Assembly (NCBI GenBank): GCA_021805725.1
Contig: JAJZEH010000086.1
Span: forward strand, 1 to 8,151
Source: Pseudomonadota bacterium
GTDB lineage: Bacteria; Pseudomonadota; Gammaproteobacteria; Burkholderiales; Ferrovaceae
DNA length: 8,151 nt
Reading direction: 5' to 3'
The translations under genes and the position numbers were made by a program. This document shows positions 7,248-8,151 of this stretch, piece by piece. Under the pieces are notes generated by a model, which saw only the letters and a list, made by a program, of their open reading frames with translations, had not been told where the DNA came from and did no database searches. How positions within the stretch are numbered: the first letter of the stretch is position 1; every line of letters begins with the position of its first letter.

Positions 7248-7276
7248 AAGATAGCTTCGGTTGTATTCTTTGTCAA
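7248..7276 (-). promoter_or_regulatory. Sigma70 promoter of the dctPQM-mdc operon
   Basis: On the minus strand TTGACA (7276-7271) is followed after exactly 17 bases by TATCTT (7253-7248). The -35 is a perfect consensus and the spacing is optimal. Transcription would start near 7241, leaving a short leader that is mostly the ribosome binding site. It is the only convincing promoter seen before dctP, and no internal promoter or gap of any size occurs in the operon downstream. Confidence 0.8.
7261..7268. promoter_or_regulatory. Possible second, weaker operator half-site
   Basis: TTGTATTC repeats the TTGTAT of the main operator 21 bases away, about two helical turns, so two dimers could sit on the same DNA face. 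It falls in the spacer of the operon promoter, where binding would block RNA polymerase. The right half is degenerate, so it may be only a half-site. A weak plus-strand promoter (TTGCAC at 7240-7245, 18 bases, TATTCT at 7264-7269) for the regulator would overlap it. Confidence 0.4.
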
Positions 7277-7278
7277 AC

Positions 7279-7294
7279 TTCTTGTATACAGGAA
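7279..7294. promoter_or_regulatory. Probable operator for the GntR/FCD regulator (MdcY-type)
   Basis: TTCTTGTATACAGGAA is a 16-base palindrome with a single mismatched pair around the perfect core TGTATACA (7283-7290). The core matches the ATTGTATACAAT operator that, from memory, was reported for MdcY of Acinetobacter. It lies directly upstream of the -35 of the operon promoter and touches the start of the regulator gene, so one bound dimer could affect both directions. Confidence 0.7.
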
Positions 7295-8008
7295 TTGACC
7301 ATCATCAAGCCTTCCCCTGCCCTTACGCCAACGCACGGCAACGCACTGCGTGCACCTGCGCCGCAGGCGCCGGCACGCCTGTCCGAAGCCCTGATGGAGA
7401 CCATCGAGGACGAGATCGTCACCCGGCAATTGCCCCCGGGCACGCGCCTGGACGAAGTGGAACTGGCGCAGCGCTTTGCCGTGTCGCGCACACCCATTCG
7501 TGAGGCCCTGATCCAGCTGGCCTCAGCGGGCCTCGTGGAACTGCGCCCGCGGCGGGGTGCCATCGTGGCCCAGATCAGCCCGCAACGGCTGATGGAAATG
7601 TTTGACGTGATGGCCGAACTCGAAGCCCTGTGCGGGCGTCTCGCTGCACGTCGCATCACGCCTGAAGAGCGCCAGCGGCTGCTCGCGGCGCATCAGGCCT
7701 GCGCGGCCGCGCGCGATGGCCAGGACCCCGACCGTTACTTCTATCTCAATGAATCCTTTCACCTTGCGCTCTATGACGCAAGCCACAATGCCTTCCTGGA
7801 AGAACAGGCGCGCAACCTGCAGCGGCGCCTGCGCCCCTACCGGCGCCTGCAGCTGCGCATCCACAACCGGGTCATGAATTCCTATTCCGAGCATCAAGGC
7901 ATCGTGGACGCCATCCTCGCGGGCGATGAAGCGCTGACCGTCACGCGCATCCGCGATCACATCCGCATCCAGGGCGAACGCTTCAGCGACCTTGTCGCTT
8001 CCTTGTAA
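7295..8008 (+). CDS. mdcY: GntR family, FCD-subfamily transcriptional regulator, probable malonate-responsive repressor (MdcY-like)
   Basis: This protein probably senses malonate or a product of it and represses the divergent transporter and decarboxylase operon. From TTG 7295 it has 237 residues. The winged helix-turn-helix spans about 30-94: EIVTRQLPPGTRLDEVELAQ, then FAVSRTPIREALIQLASAGLV (61-81) and the wing RPRRGAIV. An all-helical FCD ligand-binding domain follows (about 100-225), with the metal-ligand pattern Asn152, His156, His200 and His222; Asn replaces the more usual Asp at the first position. The start is uncertain. TTG 7295 has only a GGA directly next to it, the next in-frame ATG (7394) would cut into the DNA-binding domain, and the open frame back to 7115 is antisense to the dctP leader and crosses the promoter. 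Family assignment is firm; the name mdcY rests on position and operator. Confidence 0.85.
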   Translation: MTIIKPSPALTPTHGNALRAPAPQAPARLSEALMETIEDEIVTRQLPPGTRLDEVELAQRFAVSRTPIREALIQLASAGLVELRPRRGAIVAQISPQRLMEMFDVMAELEALCGRLAARRITPEERQRLLAAHQACAAARDGQDPDRYFYLNESFHLALYDASHNAFLEEQARNLQRRLRPYRRLQLRIHNRVMNSYSEHQGIVDAILAGDEALTVTRIRDHIRIQGERFSDLVASL

Positions 8009-8034
8009 AACGATGCGCCGGCGTCTGTAAAAGC

Positions 8035-8068
8035 AAAAAGCCCCGCTGAGATAACAGCGGGGCTTTTT
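8035..8068. terminator. Bidirectional intrinsic terminator between mdcY and the rRNA operon
   Basis: GCCCCGCTG (8040-8048) and CAGCGGGGC (8055-8063) form a perfect 9-base GC-rich stem with a 6-base loop. Five A precede it and five T follow, so it works as a terminator in both directions. It lies 26 bases after the regulator stop and about 25 bases from the 5S end, serving both convergent units. No other feature is seen between 8009 and 8092. Confidence 0.9.
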
Positions 8069-8092
8069 GTTAGCCTGTTAAGGCGAATGGGG

Positions 8093-8151
8093 AGTCTGGC
8101 GGTGACCTACTTTCGCATGGGTAATCCACACTATCATCGGCGCAATCCCGT
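8093..8151 (-). rRNA. rrf: 5S ribosomal RNA, 3' part, cut by window edge
   Basis: The minus strand from the right edge reads into a recognisable 5S 3' half, with GCCGATGATAGTGTGG, then CCCATGCGAAAGTAGG and the closing stem strand ending in CACCGCCAGACT. Roughly half of a 115-120 base molecule is present; the 5' half, and presumably the 23S and 16S genes, lie beyond the window. The exact 3' end is placed within a few bases. The sequence style is betaproteobacterial. Confidence 0.88.

Noticed and set aside
7115..7294. N-terminal extension of the GntR regulator from ATG 7115
   Set aside because: It would be antisense to the dctP leader, cross the operon promoter and operator, and add a Cys-rich segment not typical of the family.
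7226..7429. N-terminal extension of DctP from 7429
   Set aside because: It lies antisense to the DNA-binding domain of the regulator and upstream of the promoter. The leader peptide and AGGAGG fix the start at 7225.
1..8151. CRISPR array, tRNA gene, insertion sequence, phage or defence genes
   Set aside because: I saw no spaced direct repeats, no tRNA cloverleaf, no transposase or integrase motifs, and all coding space is taken by the malonate operon and its regulator.

Overview
This window is a high-GC proteobacterial segment. It holds most of a malonate catabolism operon on the minus strand, a divergent GntR/FCD regulator on the plus strand, and the 3' end of a 5S rRNA gene (minus strand) at the right edge. 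The 5S sequence (GCCGATGATAGTGTGG, then GCGAAAGTAGGTCACC on the minus strand) and the gene content suggest a betaproteobacterium, probably Burkholderiales. Nothing here fixes the genus.

Layout, reading the operon in its own direction from right to left: a near-consensus sigma70 promoter (7248-7276) drives a tripartite TRAP transporter, dctP (7225-6200), dctQ (6203-5631) and dctM (5634-4282). The malonate decarboxylase genes follow: mdcA (4275-2617), mdcC (2592-2281), mdcD (2284-1382), mdcE (1385-654) and the start of mdcG (667 to the left edge). The genes overlap or nearly touch. Four junctions are 4-base ATGA or GTGA overlaps, so this looks like one translationally coupled transcript. mdcB and mdcH, the other usual genes of this pathway, are not in the window and may lie beyond the left edge.

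Inferred function: the periplasmic DctP protein captures malonate and DctQM imports it with an ion gradient. MdcA loads malonate onto the carrier protein MdcC by exchange with acetate. MdcD and MdcE decarboxylate malonyl-MdcC to acetyl-MdcC, which MdcA uses for the next cycle. MdcG installs the dephospho-CoA-derived prosthetic group on MdcC. The GntR/FCD protein (7295-8008), resembling the repressor MdcY, probably binds the TTGTATACA palindrome in the 69-base divergent intergenic region and controls both directions.

Right edge: the regulator and the rRNA operon converge on one symmetrical hairpin (8035-8068) flanked by A and T runs, which can terminate transcription both ways. No gene-free stretch exceeds 300 bases. 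The system is a recognisable variant of known malonate operons, not a new class. The points most worth a second look are a perfect 12-base inverted repeat inside the mdcD coding sequence, the architecture of the divergent control region, and the unresolved C-terminal end of mdcG.
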